Shown here: one piece after another, positions 21,856 through 34,399 of the stretch | Layout: each line of letters begins with the position of its first letter | Numbering within the stretch: the first letter of the stretch is position 1 | Source of the DNA: Thermus thermophilus | GTDB lineage: Bacteria > Deinococcota > Deinococci > Deinococcales > Thermaceae | Length of the DNA: 64,000 nt | NCBI RefSeq assembly: GCF_019974155.1 | Contig: NZ_AP025158.1 | Coordinates: 992,001 to 1,056,000, forward strand | Reading direction: 5' to 3' | Made by a program: the position numbers and the translations under genes | The notes under the pieces: generated by a model | The model's input: only the letters and a program-made list of their open reading frames with translations | The model's database searches: none | What the model was told of the DNA's origin: nothing

Positions 21856-22878
21856 GTGTGGGAGCTTCTGGAAGTCCACGAGCCCGAGGCCTGGAATACC
21901 CTCGTGGCGGCCTTTCCCATCGCCAGCCCCCTGCAGTCTTGGGGCTGGGGAGAGGTGAAGCGCCTTTCCGGCTGGGTGCCCAAGCGCCTGGCCGTCTACC
22001 GGGAGGGCGAGCTCTTGGGGGCGGCCCAGGTTCTTCTCCGCCCCCTCCCCGGGGGGCTTGCCCTGGCCTACGCCCCTAGGGGGCCCGCCCTCCACCGCCT
22101 CGAGGACCTGCCCCAGGTGGCCCGGACCTTGGGGCGGGCCCTTCGGGCCACCCACCTGGTCCTGGAGCCGGAGGCGGGGCTTCCCGCCCACCTTCCTGCC
22201 CCCCGCTTCCCCGGCCTCCTTTTGGAGGAGCCCATCCAGCCCGCCCACTCCCTCTGGCTGGACCTCACCCAGGGGGAGGAGGCCCTCCTCAAGGGGATGA
22301 AGGAGATGCACCGCCGGAACGCCCGGCTCGCCCTCAAGCGGGTGGCCCTTTCCGTGGAGGGGGAGGAGGCCTTCCCGGAGTTCTACCGCCTCTTCACGGA
22401 GACCAACCGGAGGGCCCGCCTCCTCCAGCACGACGAGGCCTACTACCGGGCGGTCCTCAAGGAGATGAACCAGCCCTTGGGGGAGGCCTTTCTCGCCCTG
22501 GCGCGGAAGGACGGGGAGGCCCTGGCGGCGGGCCTCTTCGTGGCCTTCGCCGGCAAGGTGGCCTACCTCTACGGCGGCAGCACCCGCAAGCACCCCGAGG
22601 CCAAGGCCCCCATGGGCATGCACCTCGCCGCCATCCGGCACGGGATGGCCCGGGGCTACCGCGTCTACGACCTTTGGGGCATCCCCAAAAACCCCCAGGG
22701 GAGCCACGCCGAGGGGATCCACCGCTTCAAGGAGGGGTTTGGGGGCCAGCGGGTCCAGTTCCCCGCCTATGTCCTGCCCCTCTCCCCCCTCTACCGCCCC
22801 CTAAGGCTCCTCCTCCGCCTGAGGAAGACCTGGGTCAACCTGCGGGTGCGGGGCAACCCTCGGGACGTCCTTGGCTGA
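21856..22878 (+). CDS. FemABX-type peptidyltransferase (peptidoglycan interpeptide bridge)
   Basis: 340 aa with the tandem GNAT-like fold of FemABX enzymes: PLQSWGWGEVKRLSGWVPKRLAVY near the N-terminus, the QGEEALLKGMKEMHRRNARLALKRVALSVE helical signature (about 138-165), and the C-terminal AYLYGGSTRKHPEAKAPMGMHLAAIRHGMARGYRVYDLWGIPKNP. FemX enzymes use aminoacyl-tRNA to add bridge residues to lipid II; Thermus murein is known to have glycine bridges, so glycine transfer is a reasonable inference. The GTG start is 3 nt after the response regulator. The next 44 nt lead into the insertion sequence. Confidence 0.87.
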   Translation: MWELLEVHEPEAWNTLVAAFPIASPLQSWGWGEVKRLSGWVPKRLAVYREGELLGAAQVLLRPLPGGLALAYAPRGPALHRLEDLPQVARTLGRALRATHLVLEPEAGLPAHLPAPRFPGLLLEEPIQPAHSLWLDLTQGEEALLKGMKEMHRRNARLALKRVALSVEGEEAFPEFYRLFTETNRRARLLQHDEAYYRAVLKEMNQPLGEAFLALARKDGEALAAGLFVAFAGKVAYLYGGSTRKHPEAKAPMGMHLAAIRHGMARGYRVYDLWGIPKNPQGSHAEGIHRFKEGFGGQRVQFPAYVLPLSPLYRPLRLLLRLRKTWVNLRVRGNPRDVLG

Positions 22879-22905
22879 GTGTCATCTTTCTCAAGCGCCT
22901 TTCGC

Positions 22906-22911
22906 TATCGT
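22906..22911 (+). promoter_or_regulatory. Possible -10 box (TATCGT) cut off from its gene by the IS
   Basis: With the element and one target copy removed, TATCGT would be 7 nt before a GTG-GTG start of the LptC-like gene now at 24185. In the present sequence about 1.27 kb separates them. Confidence 0.4.
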
Positions 22912-22914
22912 GGG

Positions 22915-22922
22915 GGGCGTGG
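22915..22922. repeat. Left 8-bp target site duplication (GGGCGTGG)
   Basis: GGGCGTGG directly abuts the left terminal inverted repeat and is repeated exactly at 24181-24188. Confidence 0.93.
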
Positions 22923-22956
22923 GGTCGTGTAAGGATTTATGTGTAAGGGCCCGTGT
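22923..22956 (+). repeat. Left terminal inverted repeat of the IS
   Basis: Begins GGTCGTGTAAGGATTTATG. It pairs with the right end, with about seven mismatches over 34 positions. Confidence 0.9.
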
Positions 22957-22994
22957 TTAATAGGGGGGCACACCTTAGCACGAGGAGGTGCCCC

Positions 22995-24173
22995 GTGGAC
23001 CAGGATACCTTGCGGATCTTGCTGAGGGAAGCGGTGCGGGAGACAGTAGCCGAGGTTCTGCAGACGGTTCTGGAGCTGGACCGGACAGCCTTCTTGCAGG
23101 TGCACGGGGGGCGCAGGAACGGCTACTACCCCCGCAAGCTGGAGACCACCTTCGGCCAGGTGGACCTGAAGGTCCCTAGGGATCGGGAATCTCGGTATTA
23201 CCCGGCTTTCCTTAAGCCCTACGCCCGCCGCCTGGTGGACGTGGGGGAAGTAGCTGTGGCCTTGTACGCCGCCGGGGTCAGTCAGCGCAAGGCGGCCGAG
23301 ATATTGAGCCTGCTCTTAGGCCACCGCTACTCCCACGAGACCCTAAGCGCTCTGACCGACCAAGTCCTGGAGGCGGCAGGAGCCTTCCGCACCCGGCCTT
23401 TGCCCGAGGAGATGGCCTTCGTCTACCTGGACGGGCTTTCCTTAAAGGTCTTCAGGGAAGGGGAAGGGATTGTGCGGGAAACGGTGTATGTGGCCCTGGG
23501 CATCGCCCCTGATGGGGAGAGGCGGGTCCTGGGGTTCTGGCTGTTGCCCACGGAGAGCGCCCTGGGATGGGAGGGGGTCCTGGGGGAGCTTTGGCAGCGG
23601 GGCCTGCGGCGGGTATTGCTCTTCATCACCGACGGGCTGCCCGGGCTTCCTGAAGCGATCCGCAGGGTCTACCCTCAGGCGGAGTGGCAGCGGTGCGTGG
23701 TGCACGGGGTGCGGTGGAGCCTGTCCCAGGTGCGGGCGCGGGACCGGGGCCTGCTGGCGGAGGACCTGAGGCGGGTGTACGGGGCGGAGAGCAGGGATGA
23801 AGCCCTTAGGGCCTTGGAGGAGGTGAAGGCCGCCTGGGGTTCGCGGTACCCGGGGGTGGTGGGGCTTTGGGTACAGGATTCGGGGGCCTTCCTGCGGTTC
23901 TACGGGTACCCCAAGGTGCTTTGGCCGTACCTGCGGAGCACCAACCTGATGGAGCGGTTTATCCGGGAGCTACGGCGGGGGACGAAGGTGCGGGACCACA
24001 AGTTTCCTAAGGAAGAGGCGGTGTACAAGCTCCTTTACCTGGAGTCAGAGAGGCAGGAAGGGAGGTGGGCAGAACGGAAACTAAAGGGGTTCTCGGAGGT
24101 GAAGGAGGTGCTGGAGAAGATGCTTCAGGAGCGGTATGCCCCCCGTACACAGACTCTTACACATAACTCTTGA
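22995..24173 (+). CDS. IS256 family (mutator-type) transposase
   Basis: 392-aa DDE transposase. The GTG at 22995 is preferred over an upstream ATG because GAGGAGGTG lies 5-13 nt before it. Catalytic residues fit the family: Asp146 in VYLDGLSLKV, Asp213 in LLFITDGLPG and Glu320 in STNLMERFIRELRR; the conserved C/H segment WQRCVVHGVRW lies between. The N-terminal helical region (1-30) resembles the IS256 DNA-binding start. Codon use is looser (more A/T at third positions) than in neighbouring genes, consistent with transfer. The stop codon lies inside the right inverted repeat. Confidence 0.96.
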   Translation: MDQDTLRILLREAVRETVAEVLQTVLELDRTAFLQVHGGRRNGYYPRKLETTFGQVDLKVPRDRESRYYPAFLKPYARRLVDVGEVAVALYAAGVSQRKAAEILSLLLGHRYSHETLSALTDQVLEAAGAFRTRPLPEEMAFVYLDGLSLKVFREGEGIVRETVYVALGIAPDGERRVLGFWLLPTESALGWEGVLGELWQRGLRRVLLFITDGLPGLPEAIRRVYPQAEWQRCVVHGVRWSLSQVRARDRGLLAEDLRRVYGAESRDEALRALEEVKAAWGSRYPGVVGLWVQDSGAFLRFYGYPKVLWPYLRSTNLMERFIRELRRGTKVRDHKFPKEEAVYKLLYLESERQEGRWAERKLKGFSEVKEVLEKMLQERYAPRTQTLTHNS

Positions 24174-24180
24174 CACGACC
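24147..24180 (-). repeat. Right terminal inverted repeat of the IS, with outward TTGACA
   Basis: Read leftward from 24180 it begins GGTCGTGTCAAGAGTTATG. On the plus strand it carries TTGACA at 24170-24175, a perfect outward -35 hexamer; no matching -10 is found 16-18 nt downstream. Confidence 0.88.
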
Positions 24181-24188
24181 GGGCGTGG
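24181..24188. repeat. Right 8-bp target site duplication (GGGCGTGG)
   Basis: Exact copy of 22915-22922. It includes the first GTG of the LptC-like gene, so insertion hit the start codon region and the duplication rebuilt it. Confidence 0.93.
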
Positions 24189-24733
24189 TGCGGCTTCTCC
24201 TCCTCCTTCTCGCCCTAGGCCTCGCCCTTGTCCTTTGGCCCCGTCCCGCCGAGGCGCCCAAGGAGGCGGGGGTGCGGCTTTACGGCGTGGCCTTTCACCT
24301 CTTTCCCGAGGAGGAAGGGGTGGAGTGGCGCTTTGCCGCGGAGGAGATGGTGGAGGAGGGGGGGCGCTTTAGGGTGCGGGGGGGGCTTTCCGGAGGGCGG
24401 TACGTGGAGGGCAGGCTGGACCTGCGCCTGTTCGCCCCCGAGGTGGTGGTGGAGCCCGGGGACAACCTCCGCCTCCCCTACGCCCGGGTGGAGATCCTGA
24501 AGGGGTGCTACCGCCTGGAGCTTTCCCGGCCCGGCCTCGGGGACGTCCTCATCCGGCAGAAGGAGGGGTTTTTGGCCCCATGGGTGCGGATTGAGGCGCC
24601 CAACCTCCGGGGCGAGGCGGAGCGCTTCCGCTCCGACTTCGCCCTGGAGCGGATTGAAGCGGAAAACCCTCGGTTTGAGTTCCCCGCCGGGGGGAGTTTC
24701 GGACCTTGCCAGGTGGAAGGAGGAAGCGGATGA
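24185..24733 (+). CDS. LptC-like membrane-anchored periplasmic protein (5' region hit by IS)
   Basis: 182 aa from the GTG at 24185 (a second GTG follows at 24188). Residues 1-20 are a single hydrophobic anchor (VVRLLLLLLALGLALVLWP). The rest is beta-rich: VRLYGVAFHLFPEEEGVEWRFAAEEM, LRLFAPEVVVEPGDNLRLPYARVEIL, reminiscent of LptC, plus two Cys residues (KGCYRL, GPCQVE) that could form a disulfide. It overlaps the next gene by 4 bp. The coding frame survived the insertion, but its own promoter is now displaced. A TTG at 24170 inside the IS could give a longer start. The LptC label is by pattern and context. Confidence 0.62.
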   Translation: MVRLLLLLLALGLALVLWPRPAEAPKEAGVRLYGVAFHLFPEEEGVEWRFAAEEMVEEGGRFRVRGGLSGGRYVEGRLDLRLFAPEVVVEPGDNLRLPYARVEILKGCYRLELSRPGLGDVLIRQKEGFLAPWVRIEAPNLRGEAERFRSDFALERIEAENPRFEFPAGGSFGPCQVEGGSG

Positions 24734-25590
24734 AGCGGACGGCATGGGTGCTCTTGGGCATGGCCTTGGTCTTCGCGGCCTCGGAGGTGCGGGTGATCCG
24801 GGTGGAGGGAGGGCGGCTTTCCGGGGACCTCCGCTACGGTCCCTGGGTCTTTGAGGGGGAGGTGCGGGGGCGGGTGAAGGACCTCGCCATCCTCGCCCCC
24901 AAGGCCACCCTCATCGCCCCGAAGGGCAAGACCATGCAGGAGGCGGAGGGGGAGCGGGAGGCCCGGTTTGAGGGGGGCGTGGTGGTGCGGAGGGGCCGGG
25001 TGGAGGCCCGGGGGCCCACCCTCGTCTACCGGGAAAGCACCGGGGAAGGGGTCTTGATGGGGCCTGCCCGCATGCGCCAGGAGCCCAAGCCCGGGGAGGA
25101 TCCCGTGGAGGTGGAGGGGAGCCGCATGACCTTCCAGGTGGACACGGACACCTCCACCACGGAAAACGCCCTCCTCAAGAGCGGCAACCAGGAGGGGCGG
25201 GCGGGGTTTGTGTACTACGAGGAGGAGCGGGGCCTCGCCGTCTTCACTGACCCCAAGGAGGTGGTCCTCGTCCGCAAGCGCAAGGACGGGGACCTGAGGA
25301 TCCGGGCCAAGGAGGTGCGGAGCCTCACCGGCCCCAAGAAGCTCATCGCCACCGGGGGAGTGGTCCTCGAGGACGGCGACCTCGTGACCCGGGGGGAGAG
25401 CCTCTACTACGACGACACCACCGGGGAGGCCATCGTCTTGGGGAGGCCCGCCGTGAGCGAGAACGCGAAGGAGGGCTTCCGCCTTTCCGGGGCCACCCTC
25501 CTCCACAACGTGAACCGCCACCAGGTCCGGGTCTACGGAAAGGCCTTCCGCCTCCCCGTGGAGGACTTTAAGAAGCTTGGGGAGAAGTAG
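24730..25590 (+). CDS. OstA/LptA-like periplasmic protein 1
   Basis: 286 aa with a signal peptide (1-18, KRTAWVLLGMALVFAAS) and repeating OstA/LptA beta units: GRVKDLAILAPKATLIAPKGKTMQEAEGEREARFEGGVVVRRGRVEARGPTLVYRE, and later LIATGGVVLEDGDLVTRGESLYYDDTTGEAIVLGRPAVSE, the latter very typical of the LptA/OstA domain. The ATG overlaps the LptC-like stop and has AAGGAGGAAGCGG upstream, confirming the start. Immediately followed by a second paralogue. It probably forms part of a periplasmic lipid bridge; the transported lipid is unknown. Confidence 0.8.
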   Translation: MKRTAWVLLGMALVFAASEVRVIRVEGGRLSGDLRYGPWVFEGEVRGRVKDLAILAPKATLIAPKGKTMQEAEGEREARFEGGVVVRRGRVEARGPTLVYRESTGEGVLMGPARMRQEPKPGEDPVEVEGSRMTFQVDTDTSTTENALLKSGNQEGRAGFVYYEEERGLAVFTDPKEVVLVRKRKDGDLRIRAKEVRSLTGPKKLIATGGVVLEDGDLVTRGESLYYDDTTGEAIVLGRPAVSENAKEGFRLSGATLLHNVNRHQVRVYGKAFRLPVEDFKKLGEK

Positions 25591-26520
25591 GTGCCCTGGC
25601 CTAGGCTCCCCCTCCTTTTCCTCCTCGGCCTGGCCCTCGCCCTGGCCCAGGAGGTCTACCGCCCGGAGGTGGAGCTCGTCCGCAAGGACAAGAAGGTGGT
25701 GGCCTGGGTCTCGGGGGAGGAGGGGAGCCTCTTCTACGCGGACTACGGGGACCTCCACGTGGGGGAGCTTGTGGCCCTCACCGGGGACCGCGCGGTGGTG
25801 GGGGAGCGGGCCTTTTTCCTGGACGCGGGGAGCGTCCTCGAGGAGGGCCTTTCCCCGGGGGACCGGGTGGAGGCCGCCTACAACAAGGACCTCCTCCGGG
25901 AGGGGCTTCCCTACCTGATGCGCCTTAGGCGGGCGGGGGAGGAAGGGGCGAAGACCTACCTCCGCCTCGTCCTCTACGACCCCAAGGGGGTGGAGGTGCG
26001 CCTGGGGGAGGAGGTGGAGGCCCGGGGGCCCCTGGCCCTGGTGGAGCGGGGGGGGAGGGAAGAGCTTCTTCTCTCCGGGGGCGAGGCCCGCTTTCTGGAG
26101 GAGGAGGGGCGCCTCGAGGTCCGGCCCGCCCCGGGGGCGGTGGCCCTCGCCCAGGGGGCGACCCGGGTGGAGGGGGTGAGGCTCCGCTACCGCAATGACA
26201 CCGGGGAGGCTCTCTTGGAAGGGCCCTTGGCCTTGAGCCGGGAAGGGGAGAAGCCCCTAAAGGGCAAGGCCCAGGCCCTCCGCTACTTCCTGGACGAGGA
26301 CGCCCTCTGGCTTCTTGGGGGCGTGGAGTTCGTCCAGGGGGGCCGCACCACCCGGGCGGAGCGGGCGCTTCTCCGGGAGAAGGAGGGGTACGCCTACCTC
26401 TACGGCGGCGTGGAGAGCCGGGACGAGAAGGGCTTCGTCCGGGGCGAGCGGGTGCGCTACGCCCTCAAGACGGGGGAGGTGGTGGTCCTCGGCCGGGTGG
26501 CCGGGGAGCTTCGCGAGTAA
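25591..26520 (+). CDS. OstA/LptA-like periplasmic protein 2
   Basis: 309 aa starting with GTG right after the previous stop. Signal peptide about 1-20 (PWPRLPLLFLLGLALALAQ). OstA-type units: VEARGPLALVERGGREELLLSGGEARFLEEEGRLEVRPAPGAVALAQGATRVEGVRLRYRNDTGEALLEGPLALSRE, then YFLDEDALWLLGGVEFVQGGRTTRAERALLREKEGYAYLYGGVESRDEKGFVRGERVRYALKTGEVVVLG. The first third (EVELVRKDKKVVAWVSG ... VGELVALTGDRAVVGERAFFLDAG) is different and unassigned. Last gene of the operon, ending at a hairpin of the repeated family. Confidence 0.78.
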   Translation: MPWPRLPLLFLLGLALALAQEVYRPEVELVRKDKKVVAWVSGEEGSLFYADYGDLHVGELVALTGDRAVVGERAFFLDAGSVLEEGLSPGDRVEAAYNKDLLREGLPYLMRLRRAGEEGAKTYLRLVLYDPKGVEVRLGEEVEARGPLALVERGGREELLLSGGEARFLEEEGRLEVRPAPGAVALAQGATRVEGVRLRYRNDTGEALLEGPLALSREGEKPLKGKAQALRYFLDEDALWLLGGVEFVQGGRTTRAERALLREKEGYAYLYGGVESRDEKGFVRGERVRYALKTGEVVVLGRVAGELRE

Positions 26521-26525
26521 GGCCA

Positions 26526-26554
26526 CCCCACGCCGGCTTGCGCCGGCGTGCGGG
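26526..26554. terminator. Palindromic hairpin, family copy A (variant)
   Basis: Arms CACGCCGGC (26529-26537) and GCCGGCGTG (26542-26550) around a TTGC loop, with CCC/GGG flanks. It sits between convergent genes and could end transcription from both sides; there is no U-tract. Confidence 0.65.
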
Positions 26555-26605
26555 CCCCGGCAAAAGGCCCTCAGAGGGCTTCCCCGGCCGGGAACGGGGA
26601 GGGCC

Positions 26606-28096
26606 TTAGGCGGTCACCCCGGCCATGAGGAGGCCGAGCCTTTCCTCCGTGGCCTCCTCCGGGGCGAGCTCCCCCACGATGCGCCCCCCGTGCATCACCA
26701 GGATGCGGTCGGAGAGGGCGAGGATCTCCGAGAGGTCGGCGGAGACGAGGAGGACGGCGAGCCCCTGGTCCCGGGCCTTGACGAGCTCCTTGTGGATGAA
26801 CTCAATGGCCCCCACGTCCACGCCCCGGGTGGGCTGGGCGGCCACGAGAAGCCTTGGGCTTCGTAGGACCTCTCTTCCCACCACGATCTTCTGCTGGTTC
26901 CCCCCGGAGAAGCGGCGGGCGGAGAGGGCGGTGGAGCGGGGGCGGACATCGTAAGCCTCCACGAGCCTTCTGGCGTGCTCCTCGGCCGCTTCGTCTTCCA
27001 GGAAGCCCAAAAACCCTCGGAAGGGAGGTCGGTGCTGGTCCCCGAGGACGGCGTTCTCCTTCACGGAGAAGTCCAGGACGAGGCCGCGGGCGAGCCGGTC
27101 CTCGGGCACGTGGCTTACCCCAAAGTCCCTGACCCCCCGGGCCGAGGGGGGAAGGGGCCGGCCCAGGAGGAGGGCCTTGCCCCTAAAGGGCCTGAGGCCG
27201 GTGAGAGCCTCCACGAGCTCGGTCTGGCCGTTCCCTTCCACCCCGGCGATGCCCACGATCTCCCCGGCCCGCACCTGGAAGCTCACCCCCTTGAGGCGGG
27301 GCGGGGCCTCGAGGCCCTCCACCTCCAAGACCACCTCCCCCGGCCTCGCCGGCCCCTTCTCCACCCGCAAGACCACCTCCCGGCCCACCATCATCCGGGC
27401 GAGGGCTTCCAGGGAGGTCTCCTCGGCCCGCACCGTGCCCACCACCTTCCCGTCCCGGATCACCGTGATGCGGTCCGCCACCTGGAGGACCTCCTTCAGC
27501 TTGTGGCTGATGAAGATGGCGGCGTTCCCCCTCGCCACGTAGCCCCTTAGGAAACGGAAGAGCTCCTCGGCCTCCTGGGGGGTGAGGACGGCGGTGGGCT
27601 CGTCCAGGATGAGGATTTTGGCCTCCCGGTAGAGGGCCTTGAGGATCTCCACCCGCTGCTGCAGGCCCACGGGGAGGTTCTCCACTTTCTCGTCCAGGGG
27701 CACTTCAAAGCCCAGCTCCTCCATGAGGCGGACCGCCCGCCTCCTGGCCGCCTCCAGGTCCAGGAAGAGGGGGCTTCCGGGCTCGAGGCCCAGGACCAGG
27801 TTCTCCAAGACGGTGAAGGGCTCCACCAGCATGAAGTGCTGGTGGACCATGCCGATGCCCGCCCTGATGGCGTCCTGGGGGCTTTTGGGCCGGTAGGGCT
27901 TCCCGTCCACCCACATCTCCCCGGCGTCCGGGGGCTGGAGGCCGTAGACGATCTTCATGAGGGTGGACTTGCCCGCGCCGTTTTCCCCCACCAGGGCCAG
28001 GACCTCGCCCCACTCCAGGTCCAGGCCGATGCGGTCGTTGGCCAGGACCAGGGGGAAGCGCTTGGTGATGTCCTTGAGGACCAGGGCCTTCGCCAC
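26606..28096 (-). CDS. Sugar/nucleoside-type ABC transporter ATPase (two ABC domains)
   Basis: 496 aa with two ATP-binding cassettes, the layout of RbsA/YufO-type ATPases that work with BMP lipoproteins. The first has Walker [14 protein letters not shown] signature [15 protein letters not shown] and Walker [12 protein letters not shown]. The second has a degenerate Walker A ([10 protein letters not shown], no GKS) but a good signature [14 protein letters not shown]. The GTG start at 28096 is 6 nt after a TATACT -10 box, so an upstream ATG at 28126 is not used. It follows the BMP gene on the same strand beyond a terminator. No permease genes follow; the next locus is convergent. Confidence 0.92.
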   Translation of the reverse strand: MAKALVLKDITKRFPLVLANDRIGLDLEWGEVLALVGENGAGKSTLMKIVYGLQPPDAGEMWVDGKPYRPKSPQDAIRAGIGMVHQHFMLVEPFTVLENLVLGLEPGSPLFLDLEAARRRAVRLMEELGFEVPLDEKVENLPVGLQQRVEILKALYREAKILILDEPTAVLTPQEAEELFRFLRGYVARGNAAIFISHKLKEVLQVADRITVIRDGKVVGTVRAEETSLEALARMMVGREVVLRVEKGPARPGEVVLEVEGLEAPPRLKGVSFQVRAGEIVGIAGVEGNGQTELVEALTGLRPFRGKALLLGRPLPPSARGVRDFGVSHVPEDRLARGLVLDFSVKENAVLGDQHRPPFRGFLGFLEDEAAEEHARRLVEAYDVRPRSTALSARRFSGGNQQKIVVGREVLRSPRLLVAAQPTRGVDVGAIEFIHKELVKARDQGLAVLLVSADLSEILALSDRILVMHGGRIVGELAPEEATEERLGLLMAGVTA

Positions 28097-28102
28097 GGGA
28101 GG

Positions 28103-28108
28103 AGTATA
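28103..28108 (-). promoter_or_regulatory. -10 box TATACT for the ABC ATPase gene
   Basis: Minus-strand TATACT followed by CCTCCC and the GTG at 28096. The box lies only 4-5 nt after the T-run of the terminator of the upstream gene. Confidence 0.65.
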
Positions 28109-28112
28109 CGGG

Positions 28113-28136
28113 AAAACCGGGGCCAAAAGGCCCCGG
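28113..28136 (-). terminator. Intrinsic terminator after the BMP lipoprotein gene
   Basis: On the minus strand CCGGGGCC-TTTT-GGCCCCGG (28136-28117) forms a perfect 8-bp stem followed by TTTT (28116-28113). It lies 18 nt past the BMP stop codon. Confidence 0.88.
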
Positions 28137-28154
28137 CCTTTGGGCCCCTGCCCC

Positions 28155-29342
28155 TTAGCGGGTTTCGGGCACCTGGATCTCCCCGTTGATGATGGCCTGC
28201 TTCAGCTCCTCGAGGCGGGCCTTCACCTCCTCCGGGATCAGGGCCTGGTTGTACTCGTCCAGGGCGTAGCCCACGCCCTCCTCGGCGAGGCCTAGGTCCT
28301 TGACCCCGCCCTGGAAGGTGCCGTCCACGACGCTCTTGATGGCGTCGTACACGGCCACGTCCACCCGCTTGACCATGGAGGTCAGGCCGTGGTTGAGGGT
28401 GGTGGGGTCGTTGTCGGTGTCGCCGAGGTAGTTCTGGTTGGAGTCCACGCCGATGAAGAAGAGGGGCGTGGCGCCCTCGCCGCACTTCTCCTCGTAGGCG
28501 GGGTACTTGGGCACGTCGGCGAAGCGGTCCTCGCGGACGAAGCGTACGGCCCTGCCTTCCCTGAGGCACATCTCCTCCTTCACGAAGTCAATGAGGCCAA
28601 GGCCGGAGCCCCCGGCGGCGGCGTAGATGATGTCCGCCCCCTGGCGGGCCTGGCTGGAGGCGATCTCCTTGGCCTTGGCGGGGTCGTTCCAGGCGGCGGG
28701 GGTGTTGCCCACGTAGCCCACCAGGACCCGGCCCTGGATCCCGTCCTCCTGGAAGGCGTACTCCGCCCCGGCGCGGAAGCCCGCCTCAAACTTGTGGATG
28801 AGGGGGATGTCCATGCCGCCGATGAACCCCACCACGCCGGTGCGGGAGAGCTTGCCCGCCACGTAGCCCACGAGGAAGCTCCCCTCGTGCTCCCGGAAGA
28901 CCACGCCCAGGGCGTTGGCCAGCTGCCCTTCCCCGGGCACGGCGTCAATCACGGCGAACTTCACCTTGGGGAACTCCTCGGCCGTGGCGGTGATGGCGGG
29001 CTCGTTGGCGAAGCCCACCCCGATCACCAGGTCAAACCCTTCCTCGGCGAAGGTGCGGATGCCCTGGCCCACCTGGGAGGGGTCGGCGGGTTCAAAGTCA
29101 AAGATCTGGACGCCGAGCTCCTGGGCCGCCCGCTGCGCCCCTTCCCAGGCGGACTGGTTGAAGGAGCGGTCAAACTTGCCGCCGGCGTCAAAAGCAAGCC
29201 CCACCCGGATGTCGGCCCCGGGAAGGGTCGTCCCTTCGGCCGGAGCCGTCTCCGTGGCGGCCTGCTCCTCCGCTTTCCTGGGGCAGGCCGTGAGGGCCAC
29301 GGCGAGCGCGCCTAAGGTGAGCAACCATAAAAGCCTCCTCAT
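28155..29342 (-). CDS. BMP family basic membrane lipoprotein (nucleoside-binding type)
   Basis: 395-aa substrate-binding lipoprotein of an ABC importer. From the ATG at 29342 the signal peptide ends in a lipobox LTAC with Cys20; AAAGGAGG sits 5 nt upstream of the ATG, which rules out the longer frame. BMP motifs are [93 protein letters not shown] and [16 protein letters not shown] proteins typically bind purine nucleosides. The ABC ATPase is next on the same strand, separated by a terminator and its own promoter. Confidence 0.93.
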   Translation of the reverse strand: MRRLLWLLTLGALAVALTACPRKAEEQAATETAPAEGTTLPGADIRVGLAFDAGGKFDRSFNQSAWEGAQRAAQELGVQIFDFEPADPSQVGQGIRTFAEEGFDLVIGVGFANEPAITATAEEFPKVKFAVIDAVPGEGQLANALGVVFREHEGSFLVGYVAGKLSRTGVVGFIGGMDIPLIHKFEAGFRAGAEYAFQEDGIQGRVLVGYVGNTPAAWNDPAKAKEIASSQARQGADIIYAAAGGSGLGLIDFVKEEMCLREGRAVRFVREDRFADVPKYPAYEEKCGEGATPLFFIGVDSNQNYLGDTDNDPTTLNHGLTSMVKRVDVAVYDAIKSVVDGTFQGGVKDLGLAEEGVGYALDEYNQALIPEEVKARLEELKQAIINGEIQVPETR

Positions 29343-29377
29343 AACGCCTCCTTTCGGGATAGGGGGCGCACCCCTAG

Positions 29378-32253
<2,876 letters not shown>

Positions 32254-32260
32254 CCCCCCG

Positions 32261-32291
32261 AGTTTACCGGGAGGCCCCTCCGGGGTAGGAT
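32261..32291. promoter_or_regulatory. Overlapping divergent promoters of thyX and trpB
   Basis: Rightward TTTACC (32263-32268), 17-nt spacer, TAGGAT (32286-32291) for trpB. Leftward TAAACT (32266-32261) is the thyX -10. The trpB -35 and thyX -10 share four bases, so the polymerases should exclude each other. Confidence 0.65.
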
Positions 32292-32303
32292 GGGAGTTGT
32301 CTT

Positions 32304-32316
32304 GGCGCGAGGCGCC
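32304..32316 (+). promoter_or_regulatory. Short hairpin in the trpB leader
   Basis: GGCGC-GAG-GCGCC just before TTTAGGGAGCG and the trpB ATG. It is too short and lacks a Trp leader peptide, so its function is unclear. Confidence 0.3.
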
Positions 32317-32331
32317 TTTAGGGAGCGAAGC

Positions 32332-34343
<2,012 letters not shown>

Positions 34344-34361
34344 TCCTGAGAAAAACCGGGG

Positions 34362-34391
34362 CCCCCATGCTGGCTTGGGCCAGCATGGGGG
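34362..34391. terminator. Palindromic hairpin, family copy B
   Basis: A perfect 13-bp stem: arms CCCCCATGCTGGC (34362-34374) and GCCAGCATGGGGG (34379-34391), loop TTGG. It lies between convergent trpA and mqnC and has no U-tract. Confidence 0.75.
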
Positions 34392-34399
34392 AACCGCCC

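Larger units (their letters stand above)
22923..24180 (+). mobile_element. Intact IS256-family insertion sequence, 1258 bp
   Basis: The element is bounded by imperfect inverted repeats of about 34 bp (22923-22956 and 24147-24180), both starting GGTCGTGT with the inner block TTATGTGTAAG identical in each; about 27 of 34 positions agree. It is flanked by a perfect 8-bp duplication GGGCGTGG, the size typical of IS256 elements. It holds one intact DDE transposase gene. All parts are whole, so it looks like a recent and possibly active copy. I do not assign an ISfinder name. Confidence 0.95.

Noticed and set aside
24170-24184. TTG start of the LptC-like gene inside the IS
   Set aside because: These codons come from the inserted element; the restored empty site starts at the GTG in the target duplication.
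32304-32331. Trp attenuator before trpB
   Set aside because: No leader peptide with Trp codons and no alternative hairpin with a U-tract; only a small GC stem is present.
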